Origin: Sulfidibacterium sp046706345
GTDB taxonomy: Bacteria > Bacteroidota > Bacteroidia > Bacteroidales > F082
Length of the DNA: 22,405 nt
Assembly: GCA_046706345.1 (NCBI GenBank)
Contig: JBJKPL010000311.1
Span: forward strand, 1-22,405
Reading direction: 5' to 3'
Shown here: piece after piece, positions 14,610-22,405 of the stretch
How the letters are laid out: each line of letters starts with the position of its first letter
How positions within the stretch are numbered: the stretch's first letter is position 1
The notes under the pieces: generated by a model
What the model was told of the DNA's origin: nothing
The model's database searches: none
What the model saw: only the letters and a program-made list of their open reading frames with translations
Made by a program: the position numbers and the translations under genes

Positions 14610-17252
14610 TCAGATCTTGATCCGGTATGAGAATTTTAAGAGGAAAATATTGGTTGGCTTCGCCTGAACCAACGTAGTCCAGTTACTTTTAAAATTGAAA
14701 TCCCCGATGGAGTTGGAGTCGCTGTTGCTTTGAGACCAAACCAGGTACAGGGTAGAACCCGGCACAAACTCCCAGCGCAGAACCAAATTCGAGCGAAACT
14801 CAACCACACTGAAATCGGGGTTGTCCAGGGTGAAAGTCGATCCTGGAAAGGCAGGATCACTGATTTGATACTGGTTGCTTTCCGCATTATATTGTATCTG
14901 ATTTCCAGTGTATTTGTAAAACTGACTGTTAAAGTTTTTTTGGTTGGGGTGCTGAACTCTTTTATATCCATAATACTTTGCTGAAAACAAGAACGGCTGA
15001 CCCCAATACTCAAGACTTAAGTCGGGTGTAAACGAAAGGCTTACCCTCAGATCGGCTGCAATCTGCTTTTGCCGGATACTTGAAACAAAATAAACTTCCT
15101 GGTTATTGACCTGCTCATCGGTTACATAAATAAGACCCTCGTCCGACTGGTAAATATTGGGAGACAAGGATAAATTCAGAAAACCAAAAGGCTGGTAATG
15201 GATGCCCATATTCATCGATAGTGAATGGCCGGTATGCTGGTCGTGGATATAACTACTGATCGAATAATTCAGATAGATCTTTTTTCTTGAATCTGTGGAA
15301 ACACCCACATTATAGTTCCATCCTCCGGTCTGTTTCAGGGCTGGGCCCCCTCTTAACTCACTCCAGTCGAGGGTGTATCCTTCGCGGTTCAGCGTAAAAT
15401 TCCAGTACCAGTAATTTTTAAATTGCCCCCAGGCAGACAGACCAACACCGGTATAAGTCTGCTGTCCCGAAAAATTCCAGCCCATCCACTGACTGAGGTT
15501 TACCCCTGCCGATCTAAAGATGCTGAAGGGTTCAAGGAAATCATATTCAATCCAGGTGGACTGCTGGATCACATCGGTCGATCTGAGGTAACCCTGATCA
15601 TTCAGCTCCAGCCCGGGGCTTTCCATGTATGCCTGAACGCCATAGCGCCAATGTCCTTTGGCGATCTTCGCGAATTCCATACTGGCCGAAGTCCCTTGTA
15701 ACATCCGGGCAGTGCTGTCAACTCGTCTGGAATTTCCCGGGCGCTGGAAATAACGCCTGGGGCTTTCCTGCAGGTCCGTGATCGCCTGGGTACCCCCGAC
15801 CACGCTACTGGCCAAGAGTTTGGCCGAAAAACGATAGGCATGGTCTTTCCAGTAGTTTCGGAAATCAATCCCGCCCGTGTAGGCGGCATCCGGCAGAAAA
15901 AACAGGCTGCTGTCGTGAATAAAACGGTTGGTGGCCGTAAACATCCCGCCCAGGATGGAATTTCCGTTTTTAAAGTCTTTTTGCAAGCGCGCATTAAAAT
16001 AGTTGGTGGCAGGTTCCACCGCCACGTTGGAACGTTTGCCCAGGCTGTCGAGACTGGCCGTTTCCTTGCTGGCCAGCGCGTCCATAACGCCGATAGACCA
16101 TCCGTTACGTGTTTTCCCCGACAGCTTGAAGGCACCCAGGATCTTGGTCACCGAAGGCTCCTTGATATATTCGCTGTCGGCCAGGTCGGGATAATATTGC
16201 GGTGGCCTTCCGATACGGCGGGAATAAAACAAATTCTCCTGGCTGTTATCGTTGCCTGCAATCAACGGAAAGTTAAAGATGCTGCTACCCTCCACAAAAA
16301 ACGGCCTCAGTTCCGTAAAGTAGTTTTCAAAGGCGGTCAGGTTTACCTGAGAAGGATCGGCATCCACTTCCCCGAAATCCGGGTTGATGGTGAAATTCAG
16401 GGTCAGATCGTTGGTAACAGCGATGGTGCCGTCTAATCCGGCTGACAGGGCCCCGCTTTTTCCGGTAGCAAATGGATCGCCCGCGATCCGCGGCGCGGTG
16501 GTGAGTTTACTCATAAAGTAAGGCGTAATGGAGACTTCACGCTGCGGTTTGATATCTTTCAGGCCGGTGAGCAAACCATAATGGCTTTCAAAGCCGGAGG
16601 CGTCCTTGGCGATGGGTTGCCAGAAGTCCTGTTCCTGTTTTCTGAAAATAAAACGCGCCACTTCCAACCCCCAGGTCATCTGGGGTTTTTTGGCAAAACG
16701 CAGTTGCGACAGCGGGATCCGCATCTCGGCAACCCAGCCCTTGCTGTCTTTGGAGGTTTTTACGTACCAGACAGGATTCCACGTGTTGTCGATATTTCCG
16801 TTATCCTCCGAGAACTTCCCATCCAGTTTCACCCCGGCAGCACTCACAATAAACCCGAAAGCCGTTCTTTTATCAAAATAACTGTCGATGGAAACACCGG
16901 CCCAGTCCCCATCAATATTGTCCCTCCGGGTGAGCCGTTGTACAATCTTATCCGGCTCGGTATCGTAACAACGGATGGCGACATAAAGATTGTTATTATC
17001 ATACAGGATCTTAAAAGTGGTTTTCTGAGTGGGTTTCTTCCCGTTATACGGATCAAATTGACGGAAACCGCCTCCCCAGGTCCCTTCACTCCATGCAGGA
17101 TCGTTGAGTTTTCCGTCGATCACAGGGGCTTTTCCCACTACCCGTTCCGCAACATAATCCTTTACCTGCGGCTTGTCTTGCGCATGTAACGAAAAAGAAA
17201 GCAACAGCATTCCTACCAACCATGCTCCAAAGAAAATATATTTAAAATTCAT
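14610..17252 (-). CDS. DUF5916 outer-membrane protein with CBM9-like N-terminal domain
   Basis: The 880-residue protein has a signal peptide (residues 1-24, ending SLHAQ). Residues about 40-240 form a CBM9-like beta-sandwich (APVIDGKLNDPAWSEG, LYVAIRCYDTEPDKIV, WVAEMRIPLSQLRF). From about residue 245 to the end it has the DUF5916 region, with the family signature FTINPDFGEVDADPSQVNLT followed by FENYFTELRPFFVEGSSIF and many barrel-like strands. The family is common in Bacteroidota and is predicted to be a large outer-membrane barrel. A sugar-binding role comes only from the N-terminal domain's family. It is a single gene converging on the RRM gene, with a shared terminator 19 bases after its stop. 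Confidence 0.87.
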   Translation of the reverse strand: MNFKYIFFGAWLVGMLLLSFSLHAQDKPQVKDYVAERVVGKAPVIDGKLNDPAWSEGTWGGGFRQFDPYNGKKPTQKTTFKILYDNNNLYVAIRCYDTEPDKIVQRLTRRDNIDGDWAGVSIDSYFDKRTAFGFIVSAAGVKLDGKFSEDNGNIDNTWNPVWYVKTSKDSKGWVAEMRIPLSQLRFAKKPQMTWGLEVARFIFRKQEQDFWQPIAKDASGFESHYGLLTGLKDIKPQREVSITPYFMSKLTTAPRIAGDPFATGKSGALSAGLDGTIAVTNDLTLNFTINPDFGEVDADPSQVNLTAFENYFTELRPFFVEGSSIFNFPLIAGNDNSQENLFYSRRIGRPPQYYPDLADSEYIKEPSVTKILGAFKLSGKTRNGWSIGVMDALASKETASLDSLGKRSNVAVEPATNYFNARLQKDFKNGNSILGGMFTATNRFIHDSSLFFLPDAAYTGGIDFRNYWKDHAYRFSAKLLASSVVGGTQAITDLQESPRRYFQRPGNSRRVDSTARMLQGTSASMEFAKIAKGHWRYGVQAYMESPGLELNDQGYLRSTDVIQQSTWIEYDFLEPFSIFRSAGVNLSQWMGWNFSGQQTYTGVGLSAWGQFKNYWYWNFTLNREGYTLDWSELRGGPALKQTGGWNYNVGVSTDSRKKIYLNYSISSYIHDQHTGHSLSMNMGIHYQPFGFLNLSLSPNIYQSDEGLIYVTDEQVNNQEVYFVSSIRQKQIAADLRVSLSFTPDLSLEYWGQPFLFSAKYYGYKRVQHPNQKNFNSQFYKYTGNQIQYNAESNQYQISDPAFPGSTFTLDNPDFSVVEFRSNLVLRWEFVPGSTLYLVWSQSNSDSNSIGDFNFKSNWTTLVQAKPTNIFLLKFSYRIKI

Positions 17253-17331
17253 TCCAGCTTGCTATTTATTAAAATCGTAATCTCTATCAATAGAATTTCT
17301 CATGAGCTCTTTGAGAAATTAGTTTCACGCG

Positions 17332-17354
17332 AAAAGGCCCTGAAAGGTCCTTTT
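17332..17354. terminator. Weak imperfect hairpin in the gap after the acyltransferases
   Basis: AAAAGG-c-CC and GG-t-CCTTTT form a short stem with one mismatch and a five-base loop. On the minus strand it lies about 180 bases after the stop at 17537 and could be a weak terminator for the acyltransferase pair. The rest of 17253-17536 is AT-rich and shows nothing else recognisable. Confidence 0.25.
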
Positions 17355-17536
17355 GGGAAACTATACGACTATGACGAGAGAATCCCGAAATTGTTACGGT
17401 TTTAAACAAAATGAATTCTAAAAAAAATCTAATGAATACTTCAGATTTCAAAAACAGCCTGTCTTGTATTACTTTACATTTTTTGTCCAGACCGAACCGA
17501 GGATTCAATTTCGCACACCCAATCTTAAGGGTTGGA

Positions 17537-18091
17537 CTACGACCGGGTCAGATTATACCTTTCCGGGTGCCGGGCATGAAAGTTTTGGTAGAATCCTTCG
17601 ATCTCCTTCAGATCTTCTTCGTAATTCCCTGTGGGATAAAACATCGGGCCAATTCCACCTTTTTTTTGTTTGTAGTCAATAAAAGCCATGGCAATGGGGA
17701 TATCCGATCCCGTAGCGATCTGGTAAAACCCCTTTCGCCATTTTTGCACCAGCGCGCGCGTTCCTTCGGGGGTGATCACCAAAAAGAAGGAATCGGCGCG
17801 GGCATACATGTGTTTGATCTGCAGCAGCAGGCTCGTGGTTCGGGAACGCCTGACCGGGACACCGCCCAGGTTTTTTAAAAGCCAGCCAAGGGGTTGGACG
17901 AAATATTTTGAGTTGATGAGAAATTTAACATCGGTGTCCAGAACCCAGAATGCCAACCGCCCATAAATAAAATCCCATACCGAAGTATGCGGTGCCACGA
18001 TGATCACGGCCTTTTTGATCTCGGCGGGAATTGCCCCGGAAATATCCCAACCCAACATCCTCACCAGAATAAAATTTGCTATCTTTTTCAT
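17537..18091 (-). CDS. Lysophospholipid acyltransferase-like protein, copy 2
   Basis: The 184-residue protein belongs to the PlsC-type acyltransferase superfamily. Motif I is PHTSVWD with catalytic H35 and D40, a GGVPVRRSR segment (residues 76-84) corresponds to motif II, and ITPEGTR (E109-R112) is motif III. The family moves an acyl chain onto lysophosphatidate or a related glycerolipid. The protein is shorter than typical PlsC and has no clear long membrane helix, only a hydrophobic N-terminus. It lies 32 bases after its paralogue (copy 1, 18124-18669), is collinear with it over the whole length at roughly two-fifths identity by eye, and probably shares its mRNA. The acceptor is unknown; ornithine-lipid or other acylation is possible. 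Confidence 0.82.
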   Translation of the reverse strand: MKKIANFILVRMLGWDISGAIPAEIKKAVIIVAPHTSVWDFIYGRLAFWVLDTDVKFLINSKYFVQPLGWLLKNLGGVPVRRSRTTSLLLQIKHMYARADSFFLVITPEGTRALVQKWRKGFYQIATGSDIPIAMAFIDYKQKKGGIGPMFYPTGNYEEDLKEIEGFYQNFHARHPERYNLTRS

Positions 18092-18123
18092 CTTACGCTG
18101 TCAAAATAGATCTTTGCCCGATT

Positions 18124-18669
18124 TTAAGATAAATTGAACTTTTCAGGATATTTGGCGCCGATGCCCCGATAAAATGCCTGAATCTTTTTTAAATCCTCCT
18201 GATAATCCCCTGAAGGATAAATAAATCCGCCAAACTTCCCGGTTTTGGTATGGTAATCCAAGGCCGTCAGTAAAATGGGAACGCCGGCTTTCAAGGCCAC
18301 ATAATAGAATCCTTTCTTCCACTCGGTGGACAACGACCGGGTTCCTTCGGGCGTGATCGCCAGCCGCATCACCTTGCGGTTTTTAAAGAGCTCTGCCAGG
18401 GCATCCACCTTGCTCGAGGATTTGCTCCTGTCGATGGGAATGCCACCCAGGATCTTCAGGATCGGGCCAAGCGGCCAGAAAAACAATTCTTTTTTTATGA
18501 CCACATTTACTTTGACGCCAACCGAATAAATGCAGATCATCCCATAAAGGTAATCCCAGTTCGAAGTGTGGGGTGCCTCCACAATGATCATTTTTTTTAT
18601 TGTCTGAGGGCTCTCCCCTTCGATCTTCCATCCCAGCAGTCGCAATATGATTTTTAAAAATCTTTTCAT
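18124..18669 (-). CDS. Lysophospholipid acyltransferase-like protein, copy 1
   Basis: The 181-residue protein has the same plan as the next gene: PHTSNWD with H34 and D39, GGIPIDRSK as motif II, and ITPEGTR (E108-R111) as motif III. The start at ATG 18669 is supported because both paralogues begin at the same point (MKRFLKIILRLLGWKIEG and MKKIANFILVRMLGWDISG). It is the first gene of the pair and follows the peptidase terminator, so it needs its own promoter. The only good -7 match (18674-18681) is so close that the mRNA may be nearly leaderless. A role in making phospholipid or a related membrane lipid is inferred from the family. The two copies may act on different acceptors. Confidence 0.83.
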   Translation of the reverse strand: MKRFLKIILRLLGWKIEGESPQTIKKMIIVEAPHTSNWDYLYGMICIYSVGVKVNVVIKKELFFWPLGPILKILGGIPIDRSKSSSKVDALAELFKNRKVMRLAITPEGTRSLSTEWKKGFYYVALKAGVPILLTALDYHTKTGKFGGFIYPSGDYQEDLKKIQAFYRGIGAKYPEKFNLS

Positions 18670-18673
18670 TATG

Positions 18674-18681
18674 CAAAATTA
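18674..18681 (-). promoter_or_regulatory. -7 element close to the acyltransferase start codon
   Basis: On the minus strand this reads TAATTTTG, an exact TAnnTTTG match ending 5 bases before the ATG at 18669. With the usual spacing the transcript would start at or next to the ATG. No convincing -33 element is visible. Confidence 0.4.
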
Positions 18682-18724
18682 ACCAATTTGAATACATCCT
18701 TGATTTTCCAATGTCAGCTGCGGC

Positions 18725-18758
18725 AAAAAAAAAGCTTCAGGATCTATGATCCTGAAGC
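18725..18758 (-). terminator. Rho-independent terminator of the M13 peptidase gene
   Basis: On the minus strand GCTTCAGGATC and GATCCTGAAGC form a perfect 11-bp stem with a three-base loop, followed by nine Ts. It starts 28 bases after the stop at 18787 and separates the peptidase from the acyltransferase pair. Confidence 0.95.
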
Positions 18759-18786
18759 CTGAAATTTTGCTCAGCTCTTTGACTGA

Positions 18787-20838
18787 TTACCAGATTTTTG
18801 CTGTGTCCTTGGGAGGGATATACAGTTTTTCACCCGGTTTGATGTTAAAATCAGTGTAGAAAACATCCAGGTTGAAAGGCGGAATATTCACCCTGGCTTC
18901 GCCCGGGCTGTGAACATCGGTTTTCAGCTGTCGCACCAGGGCTTTCGGCCGAATGCTCTGTCTCCACACCTGTGCATAAGCCATGAAGAATCTCTGATCG
19001 GCGGTAAATCCATCGATGGGTTTCGGGGTCTTGCCATTCAGCGACATCAGATAGGCATCATGGGCAATATTCAAGCCACCCAGGTCGGCAATATTTTCGC
19101 CCATGGTAACCTGGCCATTGATATGCAAGGAATCCAGCATGGTGTAATGATCATATAAAGCGGCCAGTTTTTCGGTTTTTTCCTTGAAACGTTCGGCATC
19201 TTTCTTGGTCCACCAGTCGTTCATGTTTCCGTCTTTGTCATATTTTCTTCCCTGATCGTCAAAGCCGTGGGTCATTTCATGACCGATGACCACGCCGATG
19301 GCACCGTAGTTCACTGCGTCGTCAGCATCCTTGTTGAAGAACGGGGGCTGCAGGATACCTGCCGGGAATACGATCTCGTTGTTGGATGGATTATAGTAAG
19401 CATTGACTGTTTGCGGCGTCATGCCCCATTCGGTCTTATCAACAGGTTTCCCTACCTTATTCAGGTTGAAATCGAAAGCAAAACGGGTGGCGTTCATCAC
19501 ATTCTGGAAATAGTTATCCGGAGTGATCTTTAACTTGGAATAATCTCTCCATTTATCGGGATAACCAATTTTAACCGTGATGGCTTCCAGTTTTTCAATG
19601 GCTTTTTTCTTGGTTTCTTCGCTCATCCAGTCAAGTTTCTTGATCCTTTCGGCAAAAGCGGCACGGAGATTCTGCACCAGTTTCACCATCCGTTCTTTGG
19701 AAGAGGCCGGGAAATATTTTTGAACATACAACTGTCCCAAAGCCATACCCATTCCGCTGGAAGTGGTAGAAAGCACGCGTTTCCAACGCGGTCTCATTTC
19801 CGGCTGGCCGGACATGGTCTTGCCATAGAAATTAAAGTTTTCCTGCACAAACGCATCACTTAAATAAGGAGCGGCATCATTCAGGACTTTCCATTCCAAA
19901 TAAGCTTTCCACTGGCTCATGGGGGTCTTTTCCTTCAGCTTGCTCATGCCTTTGAAAAAGCGAAGCTGGCCCACATTGATGTCACCGGGGTTTTTCAATC
20001 CAAGACCGGCAAAGTAGGCTTTCCAGTTCATGGCAGGAGCGATCTTCTGCAGCTGGGCTACCGTCATTTTGTTGTAGTTGTTTTCCGGAACCCTGCGCTC
20101 CAGACGGGTAAAAGAAGTCTTGGCAAGTGCCATTTCCATGGCCAGGGCCTCCTGTGCTTTCTTTTCGGCCACCTTCGGGGTGTTGCCATAGAGTTCAAAC
20201 ATCTTGGCAATGTGCTCCTCGTATTGCTTTCTCAGTTTCTTCGAAGCAGGATCATTTTTGGTATAGTAATCCACATCGGGCAGTCCAAGGCCTCCCTGGT
20301 AGAGATTGGCAATGTCCATGCTGCTGTTTTTCTCATCTGCACCGGCATAGAAAAAGAACAACGGATGCACGCCCGTGGTATGCAGGAACGCAATTTCTTT
20401 CTCAACCCCCTTCATGGTGCGGAGATTCTTAATGGCGTTCATTTGGGCTTCGATGGGTTTGGCACCCAGTTCATTGATGCGGGTGGTGTCCATACCGCTG
20501 TTATAAAAGTCGCGGATTTTTTGTTTATTGGTGCCTTCCTGGGCATCCTTGGCCTTGGAGATCTCATCGATCAGATCCTTCAGTTCTTTCTGATTCTGTT
20601 CGTAAAGAACGGTAAATGCACCATATTGGCTGTACTGTGGCGGCACCGGATGGTTTTTGATCCAATTGCCGTTTACATACTCAAAAAAATTGTTCCCCGG
20701 CAACACCTTCGTATCCATATTTGCCGGGTTGATAGCCTCATTCATACTCGTTTGCTTTTTTGTTTTTTTGGGCTGGTTGCACGAACTTATTGTCGCAGCC
20801 AGAGCCAGCACGATCATCAGTGATAAATATTTTTTCAT
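18787..20838 (-). CDS. pepO: M13-family zinc metallopeptidase lipoprotein (PepO/neprilysin-like)
   Basis: The 683-residue protein has a lipoprotein signal with lipobox ISSC, so Cys20 is acylated. The next residues NQPKK do not look like a surface-export signal, so a periplasmic location is likely. The N-terminal domain starts at PGNNFFEYVNGNWIKNHPVP, and the substrate-binding segment is NAYYNPSNNEIVFPAGI. The zinc site is HEMTH at 520-524 with catalytic E521, and the third ligand is E581 in ENIADLGG with D585, the spacing expected for M13. The protein ends DTAKIW with the terminal Trp typical of the family. M13 enzymes cleave short peptides on the N-terminal side of hydrophobic residues. All catalytic residues are present. 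It is a single gene with its own promoter and strong terminator. Confidence 0.95.
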   Translation of the reverse strand: MKKYLSLMIVLALAATISSCNQPKKTKKQTSMNEAINPANMDTKVLPGNNFFEYVNGNWIKNHPVPPQYSQYGAFTVLYEQNQKELKDLIDEISKAKDAQEGTNKQKIRDFYNSGMDTTRINELGAKPIEAQMNAIKNLRTMKGVEKEIAFLHTTGVHPLFFFYAGADEKNSSMDIANLYQGGLGLPDVDYYTKNDPASKKLRKQYEEHIAKMFELYGNTPKVAEKKAQEALAMEMALAKTSFTRLERRVPENNYNKMTVAQLQKIAPAMNWKAYFAGLGLKNPGDINVGQLRFFKGMSKLKEKTPMSQWKAYLEWKVLNDAAPYLSDAFVQENFNFYGKTMSGQPEMRPRWKRVLSTTSSGMGMALGQLYVQKYFPASSKERMVKLVQNLRAAFAERIKKLDWMSEETKKKAIEKLEAITVKIGYPDKWRDYSKLKITPDNYFQNVMNATRFAFDFNLNKVGKPVDKTEWGMTPQTVNAYYNPSNNEIVFPAGILQPPFFNKDADDAVNYGAIGVVIGHEMTHGFDDQGRKYDKDGNMNDWWTKKDAERFKEKTEKLAALYDHYTMLDSLHINGQVTMGENIADLGGLNIAHDAYLMSLNGKTPKPIDGFTADQRFFMAYAQVWRQSIRPKALVRQLKTDVHSPGEARVNIPPFNLDVFYTDFNIKPGEKLYIPPKDTAKIW

Positions 20839-20860
20839 GTTTTTGGTTTAAAGTGGATAG

Positions 20861-20868
20861 CAAATATA
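20861..20868 (-). promoter_or_regulatory. -7 element for the M13 peptidase gene
   Basis: On the minus strand this is TATATTTG, an exact TAnnTTTG match. A TTTTTCG lies about 20 bases upstream as a possible -33 element. The leader to the ATG at 20838 would be about 15 bases. Confidence 0.6.
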
Positions 20869-20920
20869 TTGAAATATAAATTCGAAAAACGCTTCAAATC
20901 AAGATGTGACGCAGGAACCA

Positions 20921-22405
20921 CTAAAATTCAATTTCAAGATCCAGCGAGTTTTTCAGTTTGTTCATCTCAGGATACTTCTTCGCCAGGGATTCAAACCGTT
21001 CACTATCCGTATAGGCTTCCGTTTGCTGGTCGGCAGCCTGCACCAGCGGCCGCAGTTCCAACTGATTGTTGTTCAGCTCACTTTTCAGAAAAGTCAACAA
21101 GGTGGCCACGTTCAGACTGTCCTTGGCAATTATGATGTTGGGCACCGTGTACTCGATTACGAAATGCTCTTTGAGCACGGGGTTGCTTTTGGCCAGGGTA
21201 TGCACAAAACTTGGCGACTGTTCTTTAAATTGCTCCACAAAAGAATCCCAGGTCTTCTCCAGGTCGGATTGGGAAAATTCGGTGGTGATCACGGGTTCGT
21301 CACCTTCCTGCTCCTGGTTTTGTTTGGCTTTCAGCGCTTTGAGACTTTCATGGATGGAAATGTTCCGGATCTTGCGGGTGCCGTTAGCCGCCGGGGTTTG
21401 CAGCGGGCTTTTTTTCATCGCAGCGCGGACCCCCTTCCCACCGCCTTTTGGCGTACTTTCTTTTTTTTCTTCGGTCGTTTTCACCGGTTCCTGCGCCGGT
21501 ACTTCTTCCACAGGTTTTTCAGGTTCGGTTCCTTTGGGTATTTCCGGCACCGGATCTTTTACTTCTGGCTTCTTTTCTTCCGTTACCGATGCGGGTTTTG
21601 GATCCGTTTTTACCGGAGTTTTCACCACCGGGGCCGATGTGGGTTGCCGATATACGGGTTTGGATTCCAGCACACCCGGATTTTCCGATCCGGGGATCCC
21701 CCGGTTCAGAGAACTCAGTTGTGTCAGGGCAATTTCCACATGGAGGCGCTTGTTGTTGCTGTTTTTATAGCTCAGATCATACTGGTTGCAGGTATCCAGC
21801 GCCTTGAAGAGAAAATTATTGCTGCAACCTTCCGACTGCTCCTGATACCGCGTCTTTAACGTCTGGCTGGTTTCCAGCAATGGCGCCGTTCTCGGGTTTT
21901 TCATCACCAGGATATTCCTGAAATGATCTGTCAGTCCGTCCAGAAAGTCCTGTCCGTCGAACCCGTTCCCCAGGATCTCATCAAAAAGGATCAAGGCCGA
22001 AGCGACATCGCTTTGCAGCAAGGCATCCGTCACCTTAAAATAATATTCATAGTCGAGAATGTTCAGATTCTCGATCACATTCCGGTAAGTGATCTGCTGT
22101 CCGCTGTAACTGACGATCTGATCAAAGGTTGACAGCGCATCACGCAACGCACCGTCTACTTTCTGGGCAATGACCATCAGGGCCTCTTCTTCGGCCCGGA
22201 TACTTTCATTTTTGGCCACATAGGCCAGATGACCCGCGATATCCCCCACATGGATCCTTTTGAAGTCGAAGATCTGGCACCGCGACAAAATGGTAGGGAT
22301 GATCTTGTGTTTTTCGGTCGTGGCCAGAATAAATTTCGCGTAAGCAGGCGGTTCTTCCAGCGTTTTCAAAAAGGCATTGAAAGCCGCTGCCGACAGCATA
22401 TGGAC
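20921..22405 (-). CDS. dnaX: DNA polymerase III subunit gamma/tau (5' end missing)
   Basis: The frame is open to the window edge, so the visible 494 residues lack the N-terminal part of the clamp-loader ATPase with its Walker A site. The visible part begins VHMLSAAAFNAFLKTLEEPP, then LATTEKHKIIPTILSRCQIF with the sensor 1 segment and SRC arginine finger, then ALRDALSTFDQIVSYSG and the collar-domain helices. From about visible residue 235 there is a proline-, glutamate- and lysine-rich linker of some 85 residues. A C-terminal domain follows, which would correspond to the tau-specific part that contacts the polymerase. The protein loads the sliding clamp and organises the replisome. A run of eight As lies in the linker. 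Its stop is 82 bases before the peptidase start, and the peptidase promoter lies between. Confidence 0.95.
   Translation of the reverse strand, partial: VHMLSAAAFNAFLKTLEEPPAYAKFILATTEKHKIIPTILSRCQIFDFKRIHVGDIAGHLAYVAKNESIRAEEEALMVIAQKVDGALRDALSTFDQIVSYSGQQITYRNVIENLNILDYEYYFKVTDALLQSDVASALILFDEILGNGFDGQDFLDGLTDHFRNILVMKNPRTAPLLETSQTLKTRYQEQSEGCSNNFLFKALDTCNQYDLSYKNSNNKRLHVEIALTQLSSLNRGIPGSENPGVLESKPVYRQPTSAPVVKTPVKTDPKPASVTEEKKPEVKDPVPEIPKGTEPEKPVEEVPAQEPVKTTEEKKESTPKGGGKGVRAAMKKSPLQTPAANGTRKIRNISIHESLKALKAKQNQEQEGDEPVITTEFSQSDLEKTWDSFVEQFKEQSPSFVHTLAKSNPVLKEHFVIEYTVPNIIIAKDSLNVATLLTFLKSELNNNQLELRPLVQAADQQTEAYTDSERFESLAKKYPEMNKLKNSLDLEIEF

Noticed and set aside
15840..16436. Plus-strand open frame of 198 residues within the DUF5916 gene
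   Set aside because: Antisense to a clear DUF5916 protein; no independent support.
21480..21620. Repetitive Pro/Glu/Lys codons in dnaX taken as a DNA repeat
   Set aside because: They form a low-complexity protein linker, with no exact repeated DNA unit.
20906..21859. Plus-strand open frame of 317 residues over dnaX
   Set aside because: Antisense shadow of the dnaX frame; rich in Phe and Arg from the reversed Lys/Glu/Pro linker, with no family features.

Overview
The window reads as chromosomal DNA of a member of the Bacteroidota. The evidence is a T9SS-type C-terminal sorting domain on the first protein, lineage-typical families (DUF5916 barrel, DUF4834, YfhO-type membrane protein, RRM protein), and several copies of the Bacteroidota -7 promoter element TAnnTTTG in the intergenic spaces. 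Genus or order cannot be resolved by eye. I see no tRNA, rRNA, CRISPR array, insertion sequence or phage gene.

Layout. (1) 1-986: C-terminal part of a secreted aryl-sulfate sulfotransferase-like protein. (2) 987-1418: AT-rich control region with a CRP/FNR-like palindrome, a -7 element and a dyad. It precedes a four-gene plus-strand cluster (1419-4376): YceI-family protein, outer-membrane barrel, divergent YceI-like protein, and an Rrf2 regulator with three cysteines spaced for an Fe-S cluster. A 13-bp hairpin followed by Ts sits inside the cluster after the barrel gene. This is the most interesting part of the window. (3) 4731-13947: envelope-glycan block. It holds a GT4 glycosyltransferase and a Wzx-like flippase (plus), a second GT4 (minus), a GpsA-like glycerol-3-phosphate dehydrogenase (plus), and a tightly packed minus-strand operon DUF4834 - YfhO - glycosyltransferase. 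(4) 14274-17252: small RRM RNA-binding protein and a DUF5916/CBM9-like outer-membrane protein, convergent on a shared bidirectional terminator. (5) 17537-18669: two tandem paralogous lysophospholipid acyltransferases. (6) 18787-20838: lipoprotein M13 (PepO/neprilysin-like) peptidase with its own promoter and terminator. (7) 20921-22405: DnaX (DNA polymerase III gamma/tau), cut at its N-terminal end by the window edge.

How the genes may work together. Most encoded proteins act in or on the cell envelope: sugar transfer and lipid-linked glycan flipping, glycerol-3-phosphate supply and acylation, outer-membrane barrels and periplasmic binding or protease functions. The YceI/barrel/Rrf2 cluster has the architecture of an autoregulated stress or redox module that would handle a small lipophilic compound in the periplasm. 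That function is inferred from family membership and layout and is not shown by the sequence.
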